A stretch of DNA of 64,000 bases. It comes from Alistipes sp. (GTDB lineage: Bacteria; Bacteroidota; Bacteroidia; Bacteroidales; Rikenellaceae). The notes under the pieces are model-generated. The model was given only the letters and a program-made list of their open reading frames with translations, was not told the DNA's origin and searched no databases. The position numbers and the translations under genes are program-made. Below, piece by piece: positions 34,148 to 43,455 of the stretch. Every line of letters starts with the position of its first letter. The first letter of the stretch is position 1. Location: contig JAFLRR010000003.1 in NCBI GenBank assembly GCA_022511345.1, positions 62,001-126,000 of the forward strand, in the 5' to 3' direction.

Positions 34148-35007
34148 TCTGCAATGACAAATGCTGCAAGAACAAGGCTCGCAATGCCGTTCAGCGTGCC
34201 GAATGCTATCCCGATGTTGCGCTGGCGCGACGGCGTGACGAGAATATGCTGCATGATGAGCAGAGCGGTGAAAATGCCGCAGCCTGCATATAGCAACACT
34301 CCCTGCGGGCAGTATGAGGCGAACATCGCCAGGGCCGTTATGCTTACGGCATGCAGCCCGATGCTGATTCCGAGCGCTACTGCAGCCGGGAAGCGCGCCG
34401 GTATGGAGTGGAGTCTGTTCTGACGGTCGAAGTCGGCGTCCTGCAGGGCGTATATGATGTCGAATCCGGCACACCAGGTTGCCACCAGCAGCGATAATAT
34501 GCACGGCGCCGGAGCGAGGTGCCCGGTTACGGCTATGTAGGCTCCGGCGGGCGCTATTGCGAGCGACAGTCCGAGTATGATGTGCGCCAGAGAGGTGAAG
34601 CGTTTGCACAGGCTGTAGAATGTTATTACGGCCAGAGCTACGGGTGACAATATGGCTGTCAGAGGATTTATGGTCGAGGCGGTTATGGTGAACAGCACGG
34701 CGTTGGCCGCAGTGAACAGCAGAGCCGAGCGCGGCGATATGCGGCCGGCGGGTATGTCGCGGCCGGCGGTGCGGGGATTGGCCGCGTCGATGTCGCGGTC
34801 GGCCCAGCGGTTGAATCCCATGGCGGTGTTGCGGGCGAAGAAGGTGCACAGCACGACCTTCAGCAGCAGCCATGCCGCCCATGTTGCATACCACTGCTGG
34901 CCGCGCATGTCGTATAGCGCCAGCGCGAATCCGGTGAGAGCAAACGGCATGGCGAAGACCGTGTGCGACAGTTTTACGAGCGAAGCGTATTTTGACAATG
35001 AGTTCAT
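34129..35007 (-). CDS. UbiA-family polyprenyltransferase (UbiA/MqnP-like)
   Basis: A 292-residue inner-membrane prenyltransferase with eight or nine transmembrane segments. Both Asp-rich motifs are visible: NRWADRDIDAANPRTAGRD (near residue 66-85) and YALQDADFDRQNRLHSIP (near residue 190). The sequence resembles 4-hydroxybenzoate polyprenyltransferase and its futalosine-pathway counterpart MqnP more than MenA. In an anaerobic Bacteroidales the product is probably menaquinone rather than ubiquinone (inference). A promoter element lies 20 nt upstream. Confidence 0.88.
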   Translation of the reverse strand: MNSLSKYASLVKLSHTVFAMPFALTGFALALYDMRGQQWYATWAAWLLLKVVLCTFFARNTAMGFNRWADRDIDAANPRTAGRDIPAGRISPRSALLFTAANAVLFTITASTINPLTAILSPVALAVITFYSLCKRFTSLAHIILGLSLAIAPAGAYIAVTGHLAPAPCILSLLVATWCAGFDIIYALQDADFDRQNRLHSIPARFPAAVALGISIGLHAVSITALAMFASYCPQGVLLYAGCGIFTALLIMQHILVTPSRQRNIGIAFGTLNGIASLVLAAFVIADLIIAR

Positions 35008-35026
35008 GTGTCCACGATAGGGTCTG

Positions 35027-35034
35027 CAAATGTA
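35027..35034 (-). promoter_or_regulatory. -7 promoter element of the ubiA-like gene
   Basis: TACATTTG on the minus strand lies 19 nt before the ATG. Confidence 0.6.
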
Positions 35035-35077
35035 GCATATTGCCGCGAAAAAAGTGCGGCAATCGGCGAATTTTTAG

Positions 35078-35085
35078 TAATTTTG
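35078..35085 (+). promoter_or_regulatory. -7 promoter element of pheT
   Basis: TAATTTTG lies 66 nt upstream of the pheT ATG. No T-box or other leader structure was recognised between them. Confidence 0.55.
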
Positions 35086-35151
35086 CACGATACGTATGCG
35101 TGCCGACGTGTGTGCCAAGTGGAAAAGAATTGAAAATCAAAAGTTAAGAAT

Positions 35152-37617
35152 ATGAATATATCCTACAAATGGCTCAGGGACTATATCGACTGCGCCGAAC
35201 TCACGGCCGAGAAGACGGCTGAAATACTCACCGACATAGGTCTTGAGGTCGAGGGCTTCGAGAGGGTCGAGACTATTCGGGGCGGATTGGCCGGAGTGGT
35301 CGTCGGCGAGGTGCTCACATGCGAAGAGCATCCCGATTCGGACCACCTTCATGTCACGACTGTCGACGTCGGAGGCGAGGCTCCGCTGCAGATAGTATGC
35401 GGCGCGCCCAACTGCCGCAAAGGTCTCAAGGTGATGTGCGCGACCGTAGGTGCGGTGCTCTACCCTTCGGGCAGCGATGAAGAGTTCAAAATCAAGCGCA
35501 GCAAGATTCGCGGCGTGGAGTCGCTCGGAATGCTCTGCGCCGAGGATGAGATGGGTATCGGTGCAGACCATGCAGGTATAGTCGAACTGCCGGCCGATGC
35601 CGTTGTCGGAACACCGGCGCGCGACTACTACGGCATCGAGGATGACTATCTGATTGGCGTCGGACTCACGCCCAACCGTGCCGATGCGGCTTCGCACTAC
35701 GGCGTGGCGCGCGACCTGTCGGCATACCTTGCCAGCCGCGGTATAGAGCACAAGCTGTCGCTGCCGCCGGTCGACGACTTTGAGGTCGACTCGCACGAAC
35801 TGAACATCGGCGTGGAGGTGCTCAACCATGAGGCGGCGCCGCGATATGCCGGCGTTACTGTCCGGGGCTGCAAGCTGGCTCCTTCGCCTGAGTGGATGCA
35901 GAACCGTCTGCGCGCTGCGGGTATAAATCCGAAAAACAATCTTGTCGACATAACCAATTTCGTGCTTTTCGAGACCGGTCAGCCTCTGCATGCATTCGAT
36001 GCCCGTAAAATCGAGGGCGGACGAATCGTGGTGCGCACGTGCGACGAAGATACGTCTTTCGTGACTTTGGACGGCGTGGAGCGCAAACTCACGGCCAATG
36101 ATCTGATGATATGCTCGGCCGAGCGTCCGATGTGTATCGCCGGCGTTTTCGGCGGACTGGACTCGGGCATCAGCGACACTACAGTCGATGTGTTCATAGA
36201 GAGCGCCTACTTCAATCCGGTGTGGGTGCGCAAGACGGCCAAGCGTTTCGGCCTTAATACCGACGCTTCGTTCCGCTTCGAGCGAGGCATAGACCCCAAT
36301 ATTCAGATTTATGCCCTGAAGCGTGCCGCACTGCTTATGAAGGAGCTCGCCGGCGGCGAGATATCGAGCGAGATAACCGACATATGCCCCGAGCCTGCTA
36401 AGGATTTCGTTTTCGAGGCCGACATAGAGCGGATAAACAGGCTGCTCGGCAAGAATATTCCAGAGCAGACCGTGCGGGCGATTCTCGCAGCTCTCGAGGT
36501 CAAGATTCTGGAGGAGAACGGTTTGGTGTGGCGTGTGGCCGTGCCGCCCTACCGTGTCGATGTGCAGCGCGAAGCGGACCTTGCCGAGGATATACTCAGA
36601 ATCTACGGTTACAACAACATCGAGATTCCGGAGCATGTCAACTCTACCCTTTCTTATGCCTCGAAACCCGACCGCACCCGTCTGACGAACATCGCTTCAG
36701 ATTTTCTGACGGCTAACGGCTATACGGAGATAATGTCCAACTCGCTGACCAAATCCTCCTATTACGAAGACTCGGAGAGCCTGCCGGCTTCGGGATGCGT
36801 TAAGATAATGAACCCGCTGAGCGGCGATTTGAACGTAATGCGCCGCACGCTTCTATACAATGCGCTCGAGGCCGTGTCGCTCAATGCCAACCGCCGCAAC
36901 GGCGATTTGAAAATATACGAGTTTGGAAATTGCTACCACTACGATGCGGCAGCGGCCGTTGAGGAGAATCCTCTGGCTGCCTACTCCGAGAGCAATCGTC
37001 TGGCCATAGCAGTGACGGGTGTAGCTACAAGACCTTCGTGGAATGCCAAGGCCGAGTCGGCATCGTTCTTCACGCTGCGCGGGGCTGTCGAGAAGCTTCT
37101 GCGCCGTTTCGGCATCGATATTTATACATTGAAAGCCGAACCGCTGCAGAACGACATGTTCGGCGACGGTCTGACACTGCTGCTCAACGGCCGCGAACTG
37201 GTTCGTATGGGAGTCGTGTCGACTGCAGCACGCCGCAAGACCGATGTCAAGCAGGAGGTATATTTCGCCGAGATAGATTTCGACCGCCTGTTGAAGTCGA
37301 CGCGCAAGCACACTATCTCGGTCAAGGAGCTGTCAAAGTATCCCGAGGTTCGCCGCGATTTGGCATTGCTGGTCGACCGCGATGTGACATTCGCTCAGCT
37401 GCGCGAATGCGCCTATGCCGCCGAACGCAAATTGTTGCGCGAGGTCACGCTCTTCGATGTCTACCAGGGCGACAAGCTTCCTGAGGGCAAGAAATCCTAT
37501 GCTCTCGGTTTCACGCTCGAGGATAAGACGCAGACGCTTACCGACAAGCAAATCGAACGCACCATGTCGAACCTCGCAGCACGTTTCGAACAGACGCTCG
37601 GGGCGCAGGTGCGCTAA
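35152..37617 (+). CDS. pheT: phenylalanyl-tRNA synthetase beta subunit
   Basis: An 821-residue subunit of the alpha2-beta2 enzyme that charges tRNA-Phe. The N-terminus is MNISYKWLRDYIDC. A tRNA-binding OB fold lies at about 40-150 (HPDSDHLHVTTVDVGG, IVCGAPNCR). The B3/B4 editing region follows at about 215-390 (NNLVDITNFVLFETGQPLHAFD, RFERGID), then B5 and the catalytic-like core, and a C-terminal FDX-ACB anticodon-binding domain (VKELSKYPEVRRDLALLV to the end). Length is normal. The pheS gene is not in this window. Confidence 0.97.
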   Translation: MNISYKWLRDYIDCAELTAEKTAEILTDIGLEVEGFERVETIRGGLAGVVVGEVLTCEEHPDSDHLHVTTVDVGGEAPLQIVCGAPNCRKGLKVMCATVGAVLYPSGSDEEFKIKRSKIRGVESLGMLCAEDEMGIGADHAGIVELPADAVVGTPARDYYGIEDDYLIGVGLTPNRADAASHYGVARDLSAYLASRGIEHKLSLPPVDDFEVDSHELNIGVEVLNHEAAPRYAGVTVRGCKLAPSPEWMQNRLRAAGINPKNNLVDITNFVLFETGQPLHAFDARKIEGGRIVVRTCDEDTSFVTLDGVERKLTANDLMICSAERPMCIAGVFGGLDSGISDTTVDVFIESAYFNPVWVRKTAKRFGLNTDASFRFERGIDPNIQIYALKRAALLMKELAGGEISSEITDICPEPAKDFVFEADIERINRLLGKNIPEQTVRAILAALEVKILEENGLVWRVAVPPYRVDVQREADLAEDILRIYGYNNIEIPEHVNSTLSYASKPDRTRLTNIASDFLTANGYTEIMSNSLTKSSYYEDSESLPASGCVKIMNPLSGDLNVMRRTLLYNALEAVSLNANRRNGDLKIYEFGNCYHYDAAAAVEENPLAAYSESNRLAIAVTGVATRPSWNAKAESASFFTLRGAVEKLLRRFGIDIYTLKAEPLQNDMFGDGLTLLLNGRELVRMGVVSTAARRKTDVKQEVYFAEIDFDRLLKSTRKHTISVKELSKYPEVRRDLALLVDRDVTFAQLRECAYAAERKLLREVTLFDVYQGDKLPEGKKSYALGFTLEDKTQTLTDKQIERTMSNLAARFEQTLGAQVR

Positions 37618-37632
37618 TGCGGATTGGATTGT

Positions 37633-37668
37633 AAAAAGAGGTGCGGTAAAACTGCCGCACCTCTTTTT
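37633..37668. terminator. bidirectional terminator (pheT / hexosaminidase)
   Basis: A 14-bp perfect stem (37633-37646 / 37655-37668) has a GAGGTGCGG core and A5/T5 ends. The right arm touches the stop codon of the hexosaminidase gene. Confidence 0.9.
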
Positions 37669-39815
37669 TATCGTATTACAGGAGGCTGTATGACAACGAA
37701 TGTCGAGGCGTTGCCGGTTTGTGTGCACACAACCCTCACAGCTTTGATGCGGCCTTTGGGCATTATCTCGGCAAATCCGTTTTGCAGCGTGGCAGCACAT
37801 GTGAAGTTTATGCCGTCGCTGCTCGTCTCGACATAACCGGCTGTCATGATGTTTTTGCATACATGTTCGTAGCCTGTGCGGATAAGCAGACTGCGGCATG
37901 AGAACGGCTGCTCGAAGGTGTAGAGCAGACTGTCTCCGTCGTGGCATGTGCGCAGAGAACGTGCGATGCCGGCATATTTCTCGACTCGCGATAAGGGGGC
38001 TCTCGAACTCTCGGGCATCGTGCTTGTCAGTTTGAAAGCCGGATACAGGCGGCGATAGCGCGATTTGTCGCCCGTTTCGTTGCTGACTCCGCGGCCGCGG
38101 CGGCTGACGAACGAGTAGAGTTGGGGCGAAGCGGTGCGGAGCTCGCCGTCGAGCAGATGTTCCTTCTTGTCGCCGTCCTTGCGGTAGTAAACATGCGACC
38201 CGTCGTCGACTTTGGCCGTGAATGCACCGTCGGCATAGGTGACTTCTGGAGTGAAGAGCCTGAATGCTATGCCCATGGCCGACATGCGGTCGTAGTGTTT
38301 GTCGATGAGCCGCGAGTAGAAGTGGCTCCACTCCCCCGTTTTGCCGCACCATGCCAGCTCCGATAGAGCGCAGACGCGCGGAAATAGTTTGCTGTCGGTG
38401 TAATCGGGGCTCTCGGGGTCGTTCATTAGGTATGTTTCGCTGAAGAAAGCTCCCTCGAAGCCGGCTATGCGTTCTATTTGCTCGTCCGTGAAGCCTTGCT
38501 CGTGCAGGTCGAAGCTGTATGTTTTGCGGACATCGAATATGCCGGCCCAGTTGTGCCCCTCCTCCGACGGCGACTGTCTCATGTCGAAATAGAAGTATTG
38601 TCCGGGCATGACTACGGTCGAGTAGCCGAGCGCTGCCGCGCGGCGGCAATCCTCAGCGCTGCTCCAACCGTGAACCCGCGCATCGCGAGCCAGCTCTCCT
38701 GTGGCGGCGGCTTCGTTCCACACGGCGGCGGATTTGCCGTGCGAGTCCAGAATCTCGATTATGCGGTTTATGAAGCATGCTTCGAGCTCCTCGCACTTGT
38801 GCATTCCGCGCGATTGCATCAGTCTGCGGCAGTCGGGGCATCTCTCCCATTGCGACATGTCGACCTCGTCGCCTCCTATATGTATATGGTGCGACGGAAA
38901 CAGCTCGCATATCTCGCCTAAGATGTTGCTGAGCAGCTCGTAGTTCTCCTCGCGTGCCACGCACCATGTGTGGCGCGTGTCGTAACCGGCCGAGGCGGAG
39001 GTGTCGGGCGTATAGTTGCAGAGAATTTCGGGGTGCAGGCGGGCGGCGGTGAGGCTGTGTCCCGGAAGGTCTATTTCGGGAATTATCTCGATGTTGCGGG
39101 CTGCGGCGTAACGGACTATCGAGCGGATTTCATCCTGCGTATAGTAGCCGCCGTATTTTCGGTCGTAGCATCCGTAGACCGCCGCCACTGGCGAATCGCC
39201 TCCGCGAAAGCCTCCCGTTTGAGCAAATTCGGGGTGTGACTTTATCTCGATGCGCCAACCTTCGTCGTCGGATATGTGGAAGTGCAACTTGTTGATTTTA
39301 TGGTATGACAGCAGATCTATATAACGTTTGACACGAGCAGCATCCATCCATGTGCGCGCGACGTCGAGCGAGAAGCCGCGATACGAAAAACGCGGCGCGT
39401 CGTCGACCCTCGTGCAGGCTATGTCGACCGGCAGCGTGAGTCTCTTGGAATATACCTCCGCCGGCAGCATTTGCAGCAGAGTCTGTATGCCGTTGAATAC
39501 TCCGCCGTAACCTCCGCCGGTTATGGTGATGCCTTGCGGTGCAACGAGGAGAGCGTATCCCTCCTCAGGTAACGAGTCGTCGGTGCGAAGGTTGATATAT
39601 TTGCCTTCGGAGCCTGATAGGCCTGTCGGGATATACTCTGCGAGGTATTCGGCGAGCATCTGTAGCTGAACCGTTTCGGCAGTTATGGCACAGTGCCTGT
39701 CGAGTGTGAAGCAGCCGTTTTCGGCTGTGGCCGATGCGGGCAGCGGAACCGGCGAGAACGCATGGGTTGCGAATGTGCAGGCTGCAAACAGAATAGTTAA
39801 CAGGGTCTTTGTCAC
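37668..39815 (-). CDS. beta-N-acetylhexosaminidase, GH20
   Basis: A 715-residue exported enzyme removing terminal GlcNAc/GalNAc from glycans. The signal peptide is MTKTLLTILFAACTFATHAFS. A GH20 N-terminal alpha/beta domain covers about 20-140, then the catalytic barrel. It starts PRFSYRGFSLDVARTW and contains KINKLHFHISDDEGWRIEI and the catalytic Asp-Glu pair in HIGGDEVD near residue 316. The C-terminal 200 residues form beta domains, including a segment resembling chitobiase C-terminal or F5/8-type modules. Such enzymes act on host mucin glycans in gut Bacteroidales. Confidence 0.93.
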   Translation of the reverse strand: MTKTLLTILFAACTFATHAFSPVPLPASATAENGCFTLDRHCAITAETVQLQMLAEYLAEYIPTGLSGSEGKYINLRTDDSLPEEGYALLVAPQGITITGGGYGGVFNGIQTLLQMLPAEVYSKRLTLPVDIACTRVDDAPRFSYRGFSLDVARTWMDAARVKRYIDLLSYHKINKLHFHISDDEGWRIEIKSHPEFAQTGGFRGGDSPVAAVYGCYDRKYGGYYTQDEIRSIVRYAAARNIEIIPEIDLPGHSLTAARLHPEILCNYTPDTSASAGYDTRHTWCVAREENYELLSNILGEICELFPSHHIHIGGDEVDMSQWERCPDCRRLMQSRGMHKCEELEACFINRIIEILDSHGKSAAVWNEAAATGELARDARVHGWSSAEDCRRAAALGYSTVVMPGQYFYFDMRQSPSEEGHNWAGIFDVRKTYSFDLHEQGFTDEQIERIAGFEGAFFSETYLMNDPESPDYTDSKLFPRVCALSELAWCGKTGEWSHFYSRLIDKHYDRMSAMGIAFRLFTPEVTYADGAFTAKVDDGSHVYYRKDGDKKEHLLDGELRTASPQLYSFVSRRGRGVSNETGDKSRYRRLYPAFKLTSTMPESSRAPLSRVEKYAGIARSLRTCHDGDSLLYTFEQPFSCRSLLIRTGYEHVCKNIMTAGYVETSSDGINFTCAATLQNGFAEIMPKGRIKAVRVVCTQTGNASTFVVIQPPVIR

Positions 39816-39839
39816 TGTCTGAAAAATATTTGTCGTCTA

Positions 39840-39847
39840 CAAAGTTA
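39840..39847 (-). promoter_or_regulatory. -7 promoter element of the hexosaminidase gene
   Basis: TAACTTTG on the minus strand lies 24 nt before the ATG. It is back to back with the mazG element at 39869-39876. Confidence 0.6.
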
Positions 39848-39868
39848 GCTTTTTTACGCCGAATATCG

Positions 39869-39876
39869 TAACTTTG
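39869..39876 (+). promoter_or_regulatory. -7 promoter element of mazG
   Basis: TAACTTTG lies 25 nt before the mazG ATG. Only 21 bp separate it from the divergent hexosaminidase element. Confidence 0.6.
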
Positions 39877-39901
39877 CAGCAACGAAAACAACAACTATTC
39901 T

Positions 39902-40678
39902 ATGGAAGACAAACGACTGGCCGCTACGGCGCGGCTGCTCGAAGTGATGGATACGTTGCGCGAAAAATGCCCGTGGGACCGCGAGCAGACTTTCGAGTCG
40001 CTGCGCAACTGTACAATCGAAGAGACTTACGAACTTGTCGACGCCATAACCGACGGCAATATGGACGGAATCAAGGAGGAACTTGGCGACCTTCTGCTCC
40101 ATGTGGTGTTTTATTCGAAGTTGGGCGACGAAGCCGGAGCATTCGATTATGCAGCCGTGGCCGACGGCGTATGCGACAAACTCATATATCGCCATCCGCA
40201 TGTCTACGGAGAGATTCATGCCGATACCCCGGCCGAGGTCAAAGCCAACTGGGAGGCGCTCAAACTGCGCAAGAAGAACCGCAAGAGCGGTACGCTGGGA
40301 GGTGTTCCGCGTTCGCTGCCGGCTATGGTCAAGGCCTACCGCATAGGCGAGAAGGCTGCAGCGTCGGGTTTCGACTGGCAGAAACGCGAGGATGTGTGGG
40401 ACAAGGTGCGCGAGGAGATTGCGGAGGTCGAAGCAGAGATGCGTTCGGGCAGTCATGAGGCTACGGAGGCCGAGTTCGGCGATCTGTTCTTCGCACTCAT
40501 CAATGCATGCCGGCTTTACGGCGTCGATCCCGAGTCGGCACTCGAGAAAACCAACAAGAAATTCATACGCCGCTTCAACTCTATGGAGGAGCGCGCTGCA
40601 GCCGGCGGACGCATGCTTCACGACATGACGCTCGACGAGATGGAGGAGCTGTGGCAGGCGGCAAAAAAGGAGGAGTAA
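39902..40678 (+). CDS. mazG: nucleoside triphosphate pyrophosphohydrolase MazG
   Basis: A 258-residue housekeeping enzyme hydrolysing (d)NTPs to NMP and pyrophosphate. The first MazG repeat contains LREKCPWDREQTFESLRNCTIEETYELVDAI and KEELGDLLLHVVFYSK. The second repeat has VREEIAEVEAEM and EAEFGDLFFALINACRLYGVDPESALEKTNKKFIRRF. The EExxE and ExxD metal sites are intact in both. It is first of a group with the gamma-carbonic anhydrase gene 5 bp downstream. Confidence 0.95.
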   Translation: MEDKRLAATARLLEVMDTLREKCPWDREQTFESLRNCTIEETYELVDAITDGNMDGIKEELGDLLLHVVFYSKLGDEAGAFDYAAVADGVCDKLIYRHPHVYGEIHADTPAEVKANWEALKLRKKNRKSGTLGGVPRSLPAMVKAYRIGEKAAASGFDWQKREDVWDKVREEIAEVEAEMRSGSHEATEAEFGDLFFALINACRLYGVDPESALEKTNKKFIRRFNSMEERAAAGGRMLHDMTLDEMEELWQAAKKEE

Positions 40679-40683
40679 CGATT

Positions 40684-41223
40684 ATGGCGCTTATAAAAGA
40701 GGTGAGAGGTCACGAGCCGTCGGTCGGCGAAGGCACTTTTTTGGCCGAGACGGCAGTGCTGCTCGGCGACGTGACGATAGGTCGCGATTGCTCGATATGG
40801 TACGGAGCCGTGCTGCGCGGCGATGTGAATACGATAACCATAGGCGACAGAACCAATATTCAGGACGGCGTGGTTATACACACCACCTACGACGGCTCGA
40901 AGCATCCGTCGCAGACGCATATCGGTAACGATGTATCGGTCGGCCACAATGCAACGATTCACGGGGCCGTGATAGGCGACAACTGTCTGATAGGCATGGG
41001 TTCGACAGTGCTGGACAATGCTGTTGTGCCGTCGGGATGCATCATTGCTGCCAATGCGCTGGTGCTGTCGAATGCGCATCTTGAGCCAAACTCGCTCTAT
41101 GCAGGCGTGCCGGCCAAGAAGATTCGCGAGGTTACGCCCGAGCAGCGCGAGGAGATAATTCTGCGCACGGCGCGCGACTATATGACTTATGCGTCGTGGT
41201 ACGGCGACGATACGGATAAATAG
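40684..41223 (+). CDS. gamma carbonic anhydrase family protein
   Basis: A 179-residue left-handed beta-helix protein built from hexapeptide repeats (for example VTIGRDCSIWYGAVLRGDVNTITIGDRTNIQDGVVIH). Zinc-ligand histidines are visible at VIHTTYD and VGHNATIHGAVIG. Such proteins (YrdA/PaaY/CaiE-like) bind metal; carbonic anhydrase activity is proven for only some. The longest frame starts at 40507 inside mazG; the ATG at 40684 gives the family N-terminus. Confidence 0.93.
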   Translation: MALIKEVRGHEPSVGEGTFLAETAVLLGDVTIGRDCSIWYGAVLRGDVNTITIGDRTNIQDGVVIHTTYDGSKHPSQTHIGNDVSVGHNATIHGAVIGDNCLIGMGSTVLDNAVVPSGCIIAANALVLSNAHLEPNSLYAGVPAKKIREVTPEQREEIILRTARDYMTYASWYGDDTDK

Positions 41224-41246
41224 GCATAACAACACACTGAAGAGAT

Positions 41247-42557
41247 ATGTTTTCGGGTCGCTCTTACTCCACCGTGGTTCTGAATCTGCTGATAGCTTTT
41301 GCAATCAGCATGGTGGTAAACTTTTCATATGCGCTGCTGTTTCTTGTCGAACAGCAGCCCGACAGTTTTTCCCGACGCACGGAATATGCCTCGGATGACG
41401 TGGTTGCCGAGGGCGTTTTGTCGCTGTCGGTCGACGGTCACGGCTATCTTGTCGGCAACAATCCGACAGACAGCGTCTATGTGACCTCGTCGAGGGCCGG
41501 CCGGCTCGGACTCGCCGACGGCGATGTGCTCAAGGTGCGCGTGTCGATGCCCGGCAGAGTTGGCGCTCACATGCGTTTTGAGGAGCTGCTCGAGCGCAAC
41601 GGCGAACCGTTCGATTATGCCACGGTATATGCACGGCCGAAGGAGAGTTCGGTCTTCGCGCTGCAGATACTCTACTTTTTGGTCTTCGCATTCGTTATGA
41701 CTTCGCTCATGACCCGCCCGGGCCGAAACGGAAAGCCTGCCGGATATTGGCGGCGTTTGCTGCTTTGTGTGGCTGTGGCCGTGCCGCTCTATTTCGCGGC
41801 TCCTGTTACCGAATGGCGCAAAAGCGCTATAACGATAGTGTCGCTGTCGGAACATCTGCTCGACTACAACATGATTCTGAAGTGTTCGTTCGCGCTGGTC
41901 GTATCGCTGCTCTATGCCCGCATATACCAGCTTATGCGGCATCAGCAGGAGATAGTTCTGGAGAATGAGCACCTCAAGAACGAGAATCTGTCGACGCGCT
42001 ACAACATGCTTGTCAGCCAGATCAATCCGCACTTCTTCTTCAACTCGCTCAACTCGCTGTCGATGCTCGTGCGTGACAACGACTGCGATAAGGCTCTGAC
42101 CTATATCGACCAGTTGTCGTACACGTTCCGCTACATCATTCAGAACGGGCAGAATACGCTCTCCACACTCGGCGAGGAACTTCAGTTCGCCGACGCCTAC
42201 AGCTATCTGTTCCGCATACGCTATGCGGACAAACTCTTCTTCGACATCGAGGCCGACGAGCATCTGAAGGAGTATCGCCTGCCTGCACTGACGCTTCAGC
42301 CTCTGATAGGCAATGCCGTAAAACACAATACGATAACCAAATCGAAGCCTTTCCGTGTCTCGATACATACCGAAGACGAATACATAGTCGTCTCGAATCC
42401 TCGCATTCCCAAACTCGAACCGGAACCCGGTACGGGCATAGGTCTGAAAAATCTCGACGACCGTTGCCGTCTGATTACTGGCCATGGAATCGAGGTGTAT
42501 GAGACCGAAACAGAATTTACCGTGAAAGTGCCGCTTGTCAAACCTGAGACCAAATGA
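41247..42557 (+). CDS. LytS/YehU-type sensor histidine kinase
   Basis: A 436-residue inner-membrane kinase. A TM helix lies at about 12-34, a periplasmic segment at about 35-135 and further TM helices within 138-235. The His_kinase domain has the phospho-acceptor in SQINPHFFFNSLNSLSML, then a HATPase with LPALTLQPLIGNAVKHN and GTGIGLKNLDDR. It lacks a classical DHp domain, as usual for this family. It overlaps the downstream response regulator by 4 bp (ATGA). The signal sensed is unknown. It starts 23 bp after the carbonic anhydrase gene. Confidence 0.93.
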   Translation: MFSGRSYSTVVLNLLIAFAISMVVNFSYALLFLVEQQPDSFSRRTEYASDDVVAEGVLSLSVDGHGYLVGNNPTDSVYVTSSRAGRLGLADGDVLKVRVSMPGRVGAHMRFEELLERNGEPFDYATVYARPKESSVFALQILYFLVFAFVMTSLMTRPGRNGKPAGYWRRLLLCVAVAVPLYFAAPVTEWRKSAITIVSLSEHLLDYNMILKCSFALVVSLLYARIYQLMRHQQEIVLENEHLKNENLSTRYNMLVSQINPHFFFNSLNSLSMLVRDNDCDKALTYIDQLSYTFRYIIQNGQNTLSTLGEELQFADAYSYLFRIRYADKLFFDIEADEHLKEYRLPALTLQPLIGNAVKHNTITKSKPFRVSIHTEDEYIVVSNPRIPKLEPEPGTGIGLKNLDDRCRLITGHGIEVYETETEFTVKVPLVKPETK

Positions 42558-43318
42558 AAATAGTTATTGTAGAGGACGAGACCGCTGCAGCCGCCAATCT
42601 GCAGGCTATGCTGCGCGATGTGCTGCCCGACGGCGAGGTGACGGCCGTGTTGGAAAGCGTGGCCGAGAGCGTGGATTATTTCCGCGGCGAAGTCGATGCC
42701 GACCTCGTGTTCATGGATATACATCTGGCAGATGGCGAGTCGTTCCGCATATTCGACAGCGTCGACATCCAGGCACCTATAATATTTACTACGGCCTACG
42801 ACCAGTATGCCCTCGAGGCCTTTCGCGTGAACAGCATAGACTATCTGCTCAAACCCATAAAAGGCTCGGACCTGCAGCGTGCGGTTGACAAATTCCGCCG
42901 TCTGTCGAATATGGACCGAACCGAATACCATTCGCGCGTGGAGACGTTCGCCGCCAGGCAGAAGGAGGAGCGGCAGGCGTTTCTGGTGCATGTTCGCGAC
43001 AGAATCATACCTCTCAAGCGCGATGATATAGCCTTTCTGCACACGTTCGAGGAGCGAGTGTCGGCCTATACGTTCTCGGGCGAGTGCTACCCTATGGACA
43101 AGACTCTCGAGATGTTTCAGGCACTGCTGCCGCAGACCGATTTTTTCCGTGCCAATCGTCAGTTCATAGTCTCACGCCGTGCCGTGGGCGACATCTCGGT
43201 GTGGTTCGGGAGCCGTCTGGCATTGAATCTTACGGTCGATACGCCTGAAAAAATCATCATATCCAAGGCTCGGGCTCCGGAATTCAAGAACTGGCTGACA
43301 TCGGTTCACCCCGCCTAA
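42554..43318 (+). CDS. LytTR-family response regulator
   Basis: A 254-residue DNA-binding response regulator. Receiver domain at 1-120: acidic pair VEDE, phospho-acceptor VFMDIHLADG, TTAYDQYALEAF and LLKPI. LytTR DNA-binding domain at about 150-250: FLVHVRDRIIPLKRDDIAFLHTFEERV, the ...QTDFFRANRQFIVS motif and the closing VDTPEKIIISKARAPEFKNWL. It is translationally coupled to the kinase. Candidate binding repeats lie at its own 3' end and upstream of the next two genes. Confidence 0.94.
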   Translation: MKIVIVEDETAAAANLQAMLRDVLPDGEVTAVLESVAESVDYFRGEVDADLVFMDIHLADGESFRIFDSVDIQAPIIFTTAYDQYALEAFRVNSIDYLLKPIKGSDLQRAVDKFRRLSNMDRTEYHSRVETFAARQKEERQAFLVHVRDRIIPLKRDDIAFLHTFEERVSAYTFSGECYPMDKTLEMFQALLPQTDFFRANRQFIVSRRAVGDISVWFGSRLALNLTVDTPEKIIISKARAPEFKNWLTSVHPA

Positions 43319-43333
43319 CGGTCGGTTGACCCC
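43301..43333 (+). promoter_or_regulatory. candidate LytTR-regulator direct repeats upstream of the Spy-like gene
   Basis: TCGGTTCACCCC (43301-43312) and TCGGTTGACCCC (43322-43333) differ at one base and repeat with a 21-bp period, the spacing typical of LytTR-binding sites. The first copy overlaps the last codons of the regulator gene. Confidence 0.5.
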
Positions 43334-43385
43334 TCGTTTCGGGCGTTAGGCAGTATGTGCGGAACGAAAATTGCCACGGCGTTCA

Positions 43386-43393
43386 TAACTTTG
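43386..43393 (+). promoter_or_regulatory. -7 promoter element of the Spy-like gene
   Basis: TAACTTTG lies 62 nt before the ATG at 43456 and 52 nt after the direct repeats. Confidence 0.6.
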
Positions 43394-43455
43394 CATCAGG
43401 AAAACCGCCGGCGCGGTGTCGTCGGTAACCTGTAAACCTTAAAAAATTAAGAGCT

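Noticed and set aside
35137..36636. Long minus-strand frame of 499 codons opposite pheT
   Set aside because: It is antisense to an unmistakable pheT, has no recognisable domain, and arises from GC-biased codon usage. The same holds for long antisense frames at 12334-13935, 14564-16282, 5669-6970, 26901-28391 and 7430-8926.
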